Positions 1-5,578 of a stretch of DNA of 10,584 bases are shown piece after piece (position 1 is the stretch's first letter; every line of letters begins with the position of its first letter). The notes beneath the pieces are model-generated. The model did not search any database. It saw only the letters and a program-made list of their open reading frames with translations, and was not told the origin of the DNA. A program made the translations under genes and the position numbers. Source of the stretch: Desulfosporosinus sp. UBA5188 (GTDB taxonomy: Bacteria; Bacillota; Desulfitobacteriia; Desulfitobacteriales; Desulfitobacteriaceae); the NCBI GenBank assembly GCA_002413075.1, contig DHWG01000182.1:25523-36106 (forward strand). The letters are read 5' to 3'.

Positions 1-186
1 AACGCTCTCCTTAGTGCTGCTTCCGTCAAGATCTGACACGGTTCGGAGTGTCTTGTTGCGTAAGACCAAAATTTCATCGCCGCCCATCAAAGACAGCTTC
101 ACAAGCGAGGACCTCCCGCGGGAATTCAATCTTGCTAGAGCGGACTGCAAGTTACAGGGAACCGCTATCTCCCCATCTAGTACGGC
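1..186 (-). ncRNA. ffs: Signal recognition particle RNA, long Gram-positive type (3' end cut by window edge)
   Basis: RNA scaffold of the signal recognition particle, which with Ffh delivers nascent membrane and secreted proteins to the translocon. Read on the minus strand, the 5' end (GCCGTACTAGATGGGGAG) and the following block with TAGCGGTTCCCTGTAAC and TCCGCTCTAGC closely match the Alu domain of B. subtilis scRNA as I remember it. The Ffh-binding helix 8 lies at about 9-45, with the conserved GTCAG and GGAAGCAGC strands. The tetraloop appears to be UGAC, not the GGAA of E. coli and B. subtilis. About 186 nt are present; a B. subtilis-type RNA is around 270 nt, so the 3' closing strand lies outside the window. 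The 5' end at 186 is set by the first conserved base and a promoter at the right distance. Position downstream of tadA fits the usual tadA-scr-dnaX order. Any open frame across it is spurious. Confidence 0.93.
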
Positions 187-193
187 TAAATCA

Positions 194-222
194 ATTATAA
201 CAAAAAGAAAAGCCGAAGTCGA
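194..222 (-). promoter_or_regulatory. Sigma-A promoter of the SRP RNA gene
   Basis: On the minus strand the -35 hexamer TCGACT (217-222, 4/6 matches) is separated by 17 nt from a perfect -10 TATAAT (194-199). Seven nt downstream lies the G at 186, which is also the first conserved base of the SRP RNA. The RNA is therefore likely to have its own strong constitutive promoter, independent of the tRNA and spoIIR units upstream. Confidence 0.75.
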
Positions 223-241
223 ATACTTTGGCCTATGAATA

Positions 242-374
242 AAAATAACAAGTCAAAGATGCTAAGGATATTTCGTGTCAGACAAGAAGGTGTGTTCACC
301 TCATAGCGGGCTATTAGGTGAACACACCGACGAAGTATGACACAAAATAGACCAGCATACTGACTTGTTATTTT
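242..374. repeat. 133-bp nested inverted repeat (long imperfect hairpin, MITE-like or terminator-like)
   Basis: Four successive pairs of arms nest around one centre: 242-255/361-374 (14 bp, perfect, AAAATAACAAGTCA), 259-263/354-358 (ATGCT/AGCAT), 271-280/338-347 (9 of 10 paired) and 289-301/316-328 (13 bp, perfect, GGTGTGTTCACCT). The apex 303-314 folds as ATAG/CTAT around CGGG. No open frame of interest is present. On the minus strand the structure follows tRNA-Ser(GGA) and is followed by a T-rich stretch, so it could end that transcript, but it is far longer than a normal intrinsic terminator. The pentamer TGAAT occurs just outside both ends (236-240 and 376-380), which could be a target-site duplication. 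A miniature inverted-repeat element is the main alternative. Confidence 0.85.
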
Positions 375-405
375 GTGAATGTGCCTTAGGCTTGAATTCT
401 CTAAT

Positions 406-499
<94 letters not shown>

Positions 500-559
500 A
501 GGTGCTCAGTAAATATCAAAAAACAAATAAATCTTCAATTAATTTAGTGAACAAGAGAG

Positions 560-588
560 ATTATATCGCAAAGAGACAAGCTAGTCAA
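560..588 (-). promoter_or_regulatory. Sigma-A promoter of tRNA-Ser(GGA)
   Basis: The minus strand reads TTGACT (583-588, 5/6 matches), a 17-nt spacer and TATAAT (560-565, 6/6). It starts 3 nt after the spoIIR stop codon and predicts a start near 553, leaving a leader of about 54 nt before the tRNA 5' end for RNase P to remove. It is among the strongest promoters in the window, as expected for a stable RNA gene. Confidence 0.8.
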
Positions 589-591
589 TCC

Positions 592-1278
592 CTAAACTTT
601 GGCCGTATTAAAAAAACTTTTAAAAAAACGAGTTATCTTCTCCCAGAAGTAAAAACGCACCTTCGGTGAACTGGTAGACGGCTTGGCGGTCTGTTTAATG
701 TCGTTCTTGATGGGGATGCCTTGTTTTCCATCAACTTGAACAGCAGTGGACTGATTAATATCAACAAAACAAAGCGCTGGAAAGAGCACACACCACCAGT
801 TTGACCCTTGTCCTTCTCCAATCACAACTCGTAGCGCTTCATAGTTACCCGCTGGTAATACCAATGAACCATAGGATTTGGTGGGAAACATAAAATTCCC
901 ATACTCTGTGTTTACACTATAATCCTTACCCCACATTTTTACGACTGAACGACCAATAGTTTCCATATCCGGACGGATTTGCTTAATAATTTGTCGTGAT
1001 TCATTTAAGGACTTAGATACAGCCAGCCGTGGAGAAACCTCTTTTAAGATGGCATCTCGAACGGCCCTCTTTAACTCTTGGTCCTTTTCACTGTCCGAAT
1101 TAGCGAGGACGTGAAAACGGATGAGTTGATCTGGCGATGGAGAAACCTGTGATTCGTTCATAGTATTATTATTATTATAGGCTTCCATCGCACTTGCATT
1201 ATGCATCGTCCCCCCAATAATATCGAGCATTAAAGCGCCTATAATTGCGAAAGCTACTATTATTTTTACACCTTTCAT
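592..1278 (-). CDS. spoIIR: Stage II sporulation protein R
   Basis: Intercellular signalling protein of sporulation. In the family it is made in the forespore under sigma-F and exported to the intermembrane space, where it activates the protease SpoIIGA, which processes pro-sigma-E in the mother cell. The 228-residue product has an N-terminal hydrophobic segment (about 4-23) acting as signal or anchor. A low-complexity linker (34-50, with NNNN encoded by an ATT-type triplet repeat on the plus strand) follows. The family core starts with RFHVLANSDS (54-63), continues through FPTKSYGSLVLPAGNYEALR (131-150) and ends with NWWCVLFPALC (160-170). Length is close to B. subtilis SpoIIR. The ATG at 1276-1278 is preceded by GAGGGG about 10 nt upstream. 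The C-terminal ~40 residues are basic and poorly conserved. I could not see a convincing sigma-F promoter. It forms its own unit, because a terminator at 1421-1453 separates it from the tRNA upstream. Confidence 0.95.
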   Translation of the reverse strand: MKGVKIIVAFAIIGALMLDIIGGTMHNASAMEAYNNNNTMNESQVSPSPDQLIRFHVLANSDSEKDQELKRAVRDAILKEVSPRLAVSKSLNESRQIIKQIRPDMETIGRSVVKMWGKDYSVNTEYGNFMFPTKSYGSLVLPAGNYEALRVVIGEGQGSNWWCVLFPALCFVDINQSTAVQVDGKQGIPIKNDIKQTAKPSTSSPKVRFYFWEKITRFFKSFFNTAKV

Positions 1279-1420
1279 CAGGTCTAAACCCCTCTCTCCT
1301 GAACATCTCGTATTAATTGCAAAGCAACTCTCAAGATATCTTTCAATAATATAAGTCTGTCCAAGATTGTGAAGATTTAAGCAAAGTAGAAAAAAATATA
1401 CGAGTAATCCATCTGAACAC
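1279..1420 (-). other. Leader and promoter region of spoIIR
   Basis: These 142 bp lie between the tRNA-Ser(CGA) terminator and the spoIIR start, so the spoIIR promoter should be here. The stretch is A/T-rich. A GTATA with 16 nt before TTAAATCTTC resembles a sigma-F -35 element, but the -10 match is poor. No sigma-A promoter stands out either. The purine-rich block GGAGAGAGGGG just before the start supplies the ribosome binding site. Confidence 0.4.
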
Positions 1421-1453
1421 TAAAAAGGCCTTCGCGTTTACTTGCGAAGACCT
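1421..1453 (-). terminator. Intrinsic terminator after tRNA-Ser(CGA)
   Basis: On the minus strand AGGTCTTCGC pairs with GCGAAGGCCT over 10 bp (one G-U) around an 8-nt loop and runs directly into TTTTTA. An outer 7-bp pair (CTGAACA 1413-1419 with TGTTCAG 1474-1480) encloses it. It ends the transcript of the tRNA located about 90 nt upstream and insulates spoIIR. Confidence 0.9.
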
Positions 1454-1541
1454 CTAATTCCTACTGTATGTGATGTTCAGTTCTGACTCTATAACCTATT
1501 GCTCTCGCTTCTAGCTCAAACTCTTTGATAAATCTATGTAA

Positions 1542-1632
1542 TGGCGGAGGAGGTGGGATTCGAACCCACGGGCGGTTTGCACCGCCAAACGATTTCGAGT
1601 CGTTCTCGTTATGACCACTTCGATACTCCTCC
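1542..1632 (-). tRNA. tRNA-Ser(CGA)
   Basis: Serine tRNA reading UCG. Minus-strand acceptor stem GGAGGAG/CTCCTCC, discriminator G and encoded CCA (1542-1544). The anticodon stem ACGA/TCGT encloses CTCGAAA, giving anticodon CGA. The long variable arm GGCGGT-GCAA-ACCGCC confirms a class II serine tRNA. The T arm is GTGGG TTCGAAT CCCAC. It lies alone between the tadA terminator and its own terminator at 1421-1453. Confidence 0.97.
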
Positions 1633-1639
1633 ATATCCA

Positions 1640-1645
1640 ATTATA
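1640..1645 (-). promoter_or_regulatory. Probable -10 element for tRNA-Ser(CGA)
   Basis: A perfect TATAAT on the minus strand lies 7 nt before the mature tRNA 5' end, so transcription could begin at or very near the first tRNA base. I found no convincing -35 hexamer at 16-18 nt (GAACTT at 17 nt). The call rests on the -10 element and on the terminator-like hairpin upstream. Confidence 0.45.
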
Positions 1646-1710
1646 AGGCTGAGACAAAAAACAAGTTCTCCATCAAAGCGCTAGAATAGCGTTAAAAACT
1701 ACTTCTTATG

Positions 1711-1755
1711 AGAAAAATTCCAAGGCCCTGATACTAAAAGGCTTTAGAACAGGGC
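1711..1755 (-). terminator. Hairpin terminator after tadA
   Basis: On the minus strand GCCCTG (1750-1755) pairs with CAGGGC (1725-1730), with an inner stem CTAAA/TTTAG. A TTTTT run follows about 8 nt after the stem. It begins just after the tadA stop codon at 1759 and probably ends the tRNA-tadA transcript. The gap before the T-run makes it weaker than the terminator at 1421-1453. Confidence 0.65.
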
Positions 1756-1758
1756 TAT

Positions 1759-2205
1759 TCAACGTAGTCTCCGAAAAAAAGATTTCAAGATTTCCGAGCA
1801 TTCGTCTTCCAAAACCCCAGCAACCACGTCAACCCTGTGGTTCCAAAGTGTATAGTCTAAAACATTCATCACGGAACCTGTTGCTCCGCCTTTCAAATCC
1901 GCGCATCCATACACAATTTGCTTCAAGCGGGACTGTATTATCGCTCCGGCGCACATCGGGCAAGGCTCTAAGGTCACATATAAGATAGCCTCTGTTAACC
2001 GCCAACTACCAAGTACTTCAGCTGCACGCTGAATCGCTAAAACCTCGGCATGCGCTGTAGGGTCTTTTCTTTGTTCTTTTTCATTATACGCTGCAGCAAT
2101 TACATGGCCCTTATGAACAACGATCGCTCCAATCGGCACTTCCCCGTGTTCAAACGCCAGTTCAGCTTGTCTAAGCGCAAGACGCATCCAATCATTATGT
2201 AGCAT
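1759..2205 (-). CDS. tadA: tRNA-specific adenosine deaminase TadA
   Basis: Zinc hydrolase that deaminates the wobble adenosine (A34) of tRNA-Arg(ACG) to inosine, so that one tRNA reads CGU, CGC and CGA. The 148-residue protein is the usual family length. The deaminase signature is complete: HAE at 52-54 (zinc ligand His52, proton-shuttle Glu54) and PCPMC at 81-85 (zinc ligands Cys82 and Cys85). GEVPIGAIVV (21-30) is the typical N-terminal strand. The ATG at 2203-2205 has GAGG 6 nt upstream. The gene starts 14 nt after the CCA of tRNA-Arg(CCU), so it is almost certainly transcribed with the tRNAs. Its own substrate tRNA-Arg(ACG) is not in this window. B. subtilis also has this gene beside the SRP RNA gene. 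Confidence 0.97.
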   Translation of the reverse strand: MLHNDWMRLALRQAELAFEHGEVPIGAIVVHKGHVIAAAYNEKEQRKDPTAHAEVLAIQRAAEVLGSWRLTEAILYVTLEPCPMCAGAIIQSRLKQIVYGCADLKGGATGSVMNVLDYTLWNHRVDVVAGVLEDECSEILKSFFRRLR

Positions 2206-2219
2206 AGTTACCTCAATTT

Positions 2220-2298
2220 TGGTGACCCCGGGAGGAGTCGAACCTCCGCAAGACAGGGTTTAGGAAACCCCCGCTCTATCCACCTGAGCTACGAGGCC
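2220..2298 (-). tRNA. tRNA-Arg(CCT)
   Basis: Arginine tRNA reading AGG. The acceptor stem GGCCTCG/CGGGGTC has two G-U pairs; discriminator A and CCA (2220-2222) are encoded. The anticodon stem GGGGT/ACCCT encloses TTCCTAA, giving anticodon CCT. The T arm is GGAGG TTCGACT CCTCC. The variable loop counts as 7 nt (GTCTTGC), two more than in the neighbouring tRNA-Arg(TCG). It is the last tRNA of the block and directly precedes tadA. Confidence 0.94.
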
Positions 2299-2338
2299 TT
2301 AAATAGGACTCAGTTAAAATTATTAGCCGAAAATAATT

Positions 2339-2415
2339 TGGTGCGCTCGGAGGGATTCGAACCCCCGGCATTCTGATTCGAAGTCAGACGCTCTATCCAG
2401 CTGAACTACGAGCGC
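2339..2415 (-). tRNA. tRNA-Arg(TCG)
   Basis: Arginine tRNA reading CGA and CGG. The acceptor stem GCGCTCG/CGAGCGC is fully paired, with discriminator A and encoded CCA (2339-2341). The anticodon stem TCTGA/TCAGA encloses CTTCGAA, giving anticodon TCG. The variable loop ATGCC has the normal 5 nt and the T arm is GGGGG TTCGAAT CCCTC. The 40-nt spacer to the next tRNA contains an A/T-only hairpin (AAATTATT/AATAATTT, 2317-2339) that includes the terminal A of CCA. Confidence 0.97.
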
Positions 2416-2460
2416 AAAAGTAAACTTTATGAGGTCCCATAGGAAACCTTCAGTCGAATT

Positions 2461-2550
2461 TGGCGGAGGGGGTGGGATTCGAACCCACGGATCCCTTGCG
2501 AGATCACTGGTTTTCAAGACCAGGTCCTTAAACCGCTCGAACACCCCTCC
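2461..2550 (-). tRNA. tRNA-Ser(TGA)
   Basis: Serine tRNA reading UCA and other UCN codons. Acceptor stem GGAGGGG/CCCCTCC, discriminator G, encoded CCA (2461-2463). The anticodon stem CTGGT/ACCAG encloses CTTGAAA, giving anticodon TGA. The long variable arm GATCTC-GCAA-GGGATC is the class II hallmark. It is the first tRNA downstream of serS, the gene for its synthetase, as in B. subtilis. Confidence 0.97.
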
Positions 2551-2570
2551 ATGAATGACGACCGAAAAAC

Positions 2571-2599
2571 AGCATATCATAAATATTAAATAAAAACAA
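2571..2599 (-). promoter_or_regulatory. Candidate promoter of the tRNA-Ser/Arg/Arg-tadA unit
   Basis: The minus strand reads TTGTTT (2594-2599), 17 nt, then TATGCT (2571-2576), preceded by the extended -10 dinucleotide TG. Matches to consensus are 3/6 and 4/6. It would start the tRNA transcript about 15 nt before the tRNA-Ser(TGA) 5' end. The -35 overlaps an A/T inverted repeat. Read-through from serS is the alternative. Confidence 0.5.
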
Positions 2600-2622
2600 C
2601 TAAATGAACTTTTTATTTAATA
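2584..2622. repeat. 13-bp A/T-only inverted repeat between serS and the tRNA block
   Basis: TATTAAATAAAAA (2584-2596) and TTTTTATTTAATA (2610-2622) are perfect reverse complements around a 13-nt loop. The element lies 31 bp after the serS stop codon and overlaps the candidate tRNA -35. It could act as a weak terminator for the pdxST-serS transcript, as an A/T-rich upstream element for the tRNA promoter, or both. No G/C-rich terminator is visible in this gap. Confidence 0.7.
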
Positions 2623-2652
2623 AAGACAACGACATCACACGACCCTGAAAAG

Positions 2653-3918
2653 CTACCCAATCGTTTCTACGCCCATATAGGACTGCAAAGCTTTAGGCAC
2701 TCGTATCCTTCCGTCAGCTTCCTGATAGTTCTCCATAATAGCTGCTACCGTGCGACCAATCGCCAAGCCACTGCCATTGAGCGTATGGAGATACTCAGGC
2801 TTAGCTTTAGCACTTCTCCGAAACCGGATGTTTGCCCGACGAGCTTGGAAATCTTCAAAATTACTGCAAGACGAAATCTCCCGATAGGTATTAAAGCTAG
2901 GTAGCCATACTTCCAAGTCATACGTTTTGGCAGAAGTAAATCCGAGATCGCCTGTCGATAACGCCATAACTCGGTAAGGAAGCTCTAGTTCTTGAAGGAT
3001 GCTCTCGGCGTCACTCGTCAATAATTCAAGTTCTTCGTAAGAATTCTCAGGAAGTGCAAATTTGACGAGTTCCACCTTGTTAAATTGATGTTGGCGAATC
3101 AGACCCCGAGTATCCCGTCCTGCTGATCCCGCTTCAGAACGAAAACAGGCACTGTAGGCACAATGGCGAATTGGCAATTGACTGCCATCTAAGATTTCAT
3201 CACGATAAAGATTAGTGACTGGCACTTCTGCCGTTGGAATCATGAAATAGTCCGTTCCAACAATCTTAAAGGCATCTTCCTCAAATTTAGGAAGTTGTCC
3301 TGTCCCCGTCATGGAAGTACGATTAACCATGTACGGGGGAAGTATCTCTGTATAGCCCTTAGCCGTATGGCGATCAAGCATAAAGGATATAAGTGAACGT
3401 TCTAGCTTGGCACCTAACCCTTTGTAGAAGGTAAAACGCGCACCTGTAACTTTTGCAGCTCGCACAAAATCCAAAACATCCAGCTTTTCACCGATTTCAT
3501 AATGCGGTTTCGGTTCGAAATCAAAGACGCGAGGAATCCCCCACGTACGGACTTGAACGTTGGCACTTTCGTCCGCACCTATTGGCACGGAGGCATCAGG
3601 TATGTTAGGAATCTCATAGAGCACCTTTTCCATTTCTTGCACAAGAACTGTCGATTTGTCTTCCAAATCCTTAATAGTTTGACCGACTTCACGCATTTCT
3701 AAAACGAGACTTTCAGCCGCTTCTCCGTTTTTCTTAAGGCGCCCAACTTCTTCAGAAACAGAATTGCGTCGAGCCTTCAAAGTTTCAACTTCAAACAGTA
3801 GTCTGCGTCTTTGTTCTTCTTGTTTTAAAAAGTGGTCAAGACTAATAGACACATGACGCTTTTGCAAGGCTTCCTTAACCACTTCTGGGTTGTTACGAAC
3901 AAACTTAAGATCCAACAT
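2653..3918 (-). CDS. serS: Seryl-tRNA synthetase
   Basis: Class II aminoacyl-tRNA synthetase that charges tRNA-Ser with serine in two ATP-dependent steps in the cytoplasm. Its 421 residues match the usual bacterial length. Residues about 28-100 form the charged helical hairpin (coiled-coil arm) that grips the long variable arm of tRNA-Ser. The serine-binding TAE is at 229-231, motif 2 begins with FRSEAG (259-264), SSCSNFEDFQARR is at 349-361, and motif 3 is GSGLAIGR (382-389). The ATG at 3916-3918 has AGGAGG 8 nt upstream. The gene starts 20 nt after the pdxT stop, so it is most likely the third gene of a pdxS-pdxT-serS operon. No T-box leader is present before it. It is followed by tRNA-Ser(TGA). 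Confidence 0.97.
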   Translation of the reverse strand: MLDLKFVRNNPEVVKEALQKRHVSISLDHFLKQEEQRRRLLFEVETLKARRNSVSEEVGRLKKNGEAAESLVLEMREVGQTIKDLEDKSTVLVQEMEKVLYEIPNIPDASVPIGADESANVQVRTWGIPRVFDFEPKPHYEIGEKLDVLDFVRAAKVTGARFTFYKGLGAKLERSLISFMLDRHTAKGYTEILPPYMVNRTSMTGTGQLPKFEEDAFKIVGTDYFMIPTAEVPVTNLYRDEILDGSQLPIRHCAYSACFRSEAGSAGRDTRGLIRQHQFNKVELVKFALPENSYEELELLTSDAESILQELELPYRVMALSTGDLGFTSAKTYDLEVWLPSFNTYREISSCSNFEDFQARRANIRFRRSAKAKPEYLHTLNGSGLAIGRTVAAIMENYQEADGRIRVPKALQSYMGVETIG

Positions 3919-3938
3919 AATAAAAACCTCCTAGGCGC

Positions 3939-4517
3939 CTAATGTTCATCAATCATGGCCAAAAAGTATTTATGGACCCGTAGGTCCGGAGTCAGTTCCG
4001 GATGAAAAGCACTGGCTAATAAATTCCCTTGTCTTGCAAAAACAATCTTACCTTCATATTCCGCCAGAATACCAACATTCGGGGCGACTTCACGAAGATA
4101 AGGTGCTCGAATAAATACCGCAGGTAAAGGATTAGGACCCATTGCAGGTACATGAAGCTCCGTTTCAAAACTGGCTACTTGCCTGCCAAAGGCATTACGT
4201 TCTACGACAGTATCCATTAGGTTTAATCGATACTGGTTACTATCGATGATTGTTTTACTCAGTACGATCATACCCGCGCAAGTTCCGAAGATGGGTAAAT
4301 CTTGAGTACCAAGTTCCTTAATTTTTTCACCCATCTCATTAATTTGCAAAAGCTTTCCAATGGTCGTACTTTCCCCACCTGGAATAATGAGACCATGAAT
4401 TCCTTCAAGATCGCTTATTGTACGCACTTCGATGACCTCGCACCCTAAACGTTCCAAAACCTGCCGGTGCTCGCGAAAAGCACCTTGCAGTGCCAAAACG
4501 CCGACACGCTTTTTCAT
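3939..4517 (-). CDS. pdxT: Pyridoxal 5'-phosphate synthase glutaminase subunit PdxT
   Basis: Class I glutamine amidotransferase that hydrolyses glutamine and channels ammonia to PdxS for vitamin B6 synthesis. The 192-residue protein has the expected motifs: GVLALQGAFREH (6-17), GGESTT (47-52), the nucleophile Cys80 in GTCAGM, and His172/Glu174 in FHPE, completing the Cys-His-Glu triad. The start ATG at 4515-4517 is 2 nt after the pdxS stop codon with only a weak GGGG ribosome site, so translation is probably coupled to pdxS. The stop codon is followed within a few bases by the serS ribosome binding site. Confidence 0.97.
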   Translation of the reverse strand: MKKRVGVLALQGAFREHRQVLERLGCEVIEVRTISDLEGIHGLIIPGGESTTIGKLLQINEMGEKIKELGTQDLPIFGTCAGMIVLSKTIIDSNQYRLNLMDTVVERNAFGRQVASFETELHVPAMGPNPLPAVFIRAPYLREVAPNVGILAEYEGKIVFARQGNLLASAFHPELTPDLRVHKYFLAMIDEH

Positions 4518-4519
4518 GC

Positions 4520-5404
4520 TTACCAGCCCCGATCTTGCATGCGCTCGGAATCCTTCAAGGTAGAAATTTCAATGCCTGACATGGCTTGTCCTAGACCTTT
4601 AGAAATCTCAGCAAGCATCTTGGCGTCTTTAAAATGGGTTGTCGCCAGAACGATTGCCTTGGCACGCGCCTTAGGATCACCGGATTTAAAGATTCCCGAC
4701 CCGACAAAAATACCATCACACCCAAGCTGCATCATTAAGGCCGCATCAGCGGGTGTAGCGATACCCCCTGCAGCGAAGTTCACCACTGGTAGCTTTCCAT
4801 GTTCCGCAATGTAAAGAACTAAATCATAGGGAGCGCCCATATTTTTAGCAGCCGACATGAGCTCTTCTTTAGGCATTAAGGTTAAAGCACGAATTTCACT
4901 CATAACAGTACGCATATGACGGACAGCCTCGACAACATTTCCCGTTCCAGGCTCCCCTTTAGTACGAATCATTGCCGCCCCTTCGCCGATTCTGCGCAAG
5001 GCTTCACCAAGATTACGGCAACCACAAACAAAAGGAACCTTAAAGTCGTGTTTGTCAATATGATAAGAATCGTCTGCAGGGGTTAGTACTTCAGACTCAT
5101 CAATATAATCCGCCCCTAAAGCCTCTAATATTCGAGCTTCAACAAAATGACCAATTCGGGCTTTTGCCATGACAGGAATAGATACCACAGCCATAATACT
5201 TTGAATAATTGTAGGGTCAGCCATCCGTGCGACCCCGCCTTCAGCGCGGATATCCGAAGGGACACGTTCTAAGGCCATTACGGCACAAGCTCCAGCTTCT
5301 TCTGCTATTATAGCCTGTTCAGGGGTCGTCACATCCATAATGACGCCACCTTTTAGCATTTCTGCAAGCCCAGTTTTAACTTTTAGTGAACCAATATCAG
5401 TCAT
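4520..5404 (-). CDS. pdxS: Pyridoxal 5'-phosphate synthase synthase subunit PdxS
   Basis: Condenses ribose 5-phosphate, glyceraldehyde 3-phosphate and PdxT-derived ammonia into pyridoxal 5'-phosphate, the DXP-independent route. The family forms a dodecamer of (beta/alpha)8 barrels decorated with PdxT. The 294-residue sequence is highly conserved: Asp24 and catalytic Lys81 (VMAKARIGH) and Lys149 (RTKGEPGTG) are in the canonical positions. The phosphate-binding FAAGGIATPADAALMMQLG segment and the GSGIFKSGDP loop are present. The ATG at 5402-5404 has a strong GAGGAGG 8 nt upstream. First gene of the pdxS-pdxT-serS unit, with a 174-bp upstream spacer holding a candidate promoter. Confidence 0.98.
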   Translation of the reverse strand: MTDIGSLKVKTGLAEMLKGGVIMDVTTPEQAIIAEEAGACAVMALERVPSDIRAEGGVARMADPTIIQSIMAVVSIPVMAKARIGHFVEARILEALGADYIDESEVLTPADDSYHIDKHDFKVPFVCGCRNLGEALRRIGEGAAMIRTKGEPGTGNVVEAVRHMRTVMSEIRALTLMPKEELMSAAKNMGAPYDLVLYIAEHGKLPVVNFAAGGIATPADAALMMQLGCDGIFVGSGIFKSGDPKARAKAIVLATTHFKDAKMLAEISKGLGQAMSGIEISTLKDSERMQDRGW

Positions 5405-5502
5405 ATAATTTCCTCCTCTAAATTTAAGCCATCAACATTTTATGCGTTAAACTCCATCTGAAGTTCAGTCTAATGAACCAGGAGCGTTAGGCTACTTACT
5501 TT

Positions 5503-5558
5503 CTGCTAGCAATACTGGTGATCTGGCCTCTGACTTCTGATTCCAGACATGCTAACAG
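5503..5558. repeat. Nested hairpin in the gyrA-pdxS spacer
   Basis: CTGCTAGCA (5503-5511) pairs with TGCTAACAG (5550-5558), 8 of 9 bases, and inside it TCTGG (5522-5526) pairs with CCAGA (5543-5547). No T-run follows on the minus strand, so it is not a typical intrinsic terminator. It may form the 3' end of the gyrA message or part of a pdxS leader. It overlaps the proposed pdxS -10 element. Confidence 0.5.
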
Positions 5559-5577
5559 CTATGACGATGCTTGTCAA
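5549..5577 (-). promoter_or_regulatory. Candidate promoter of pdxS-pdxT-serS
   Basis: The minus strand has a perfect -35 TTGACA (5572-5577) immediately after the gyrA stop codon, a 17-nt spacer and TAGCAT (5549-5554, 4/6 matches). It predicts a leader of about 140 nt before pdxS. No T-box, PLP riboswitch or MocR-type direct repeat is evident in that leader. Read-through from gyrA remains possible. Confidence 0.5.
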
Positions 5578-5578
5578 A

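Noticed and set aside
14..238. A plus-strand open frame at the left edge
   Set aside because: It lies antisense to the SRP RNA gene and its promoter, which explain the sequence conservation.
1162..1178. ATT triplet repeat within spoIIR as a phase-variable tract
   Set aside because: A triplet repeat of about five units changes length in frame and falls in a variable linker, so on/off switching is not expected.
2323..2580. A minus-strand open frame across tRNA-Ser(TGA) and tRNA-Arg(TCG)
   Set aside because: It is the translation of two tRNA genes (the peptide stretches around VRIPPPPP are typical of such artefacts).
5405..5578. T-box or PLP riboswitch upstream of pdxS-pdxT-serS
   Set aside because: No T-box consensus (AGGGTGGNACCGCG-like) and no terminator/antiterminator pair with a T-run; only a modest nested hairpin is present.
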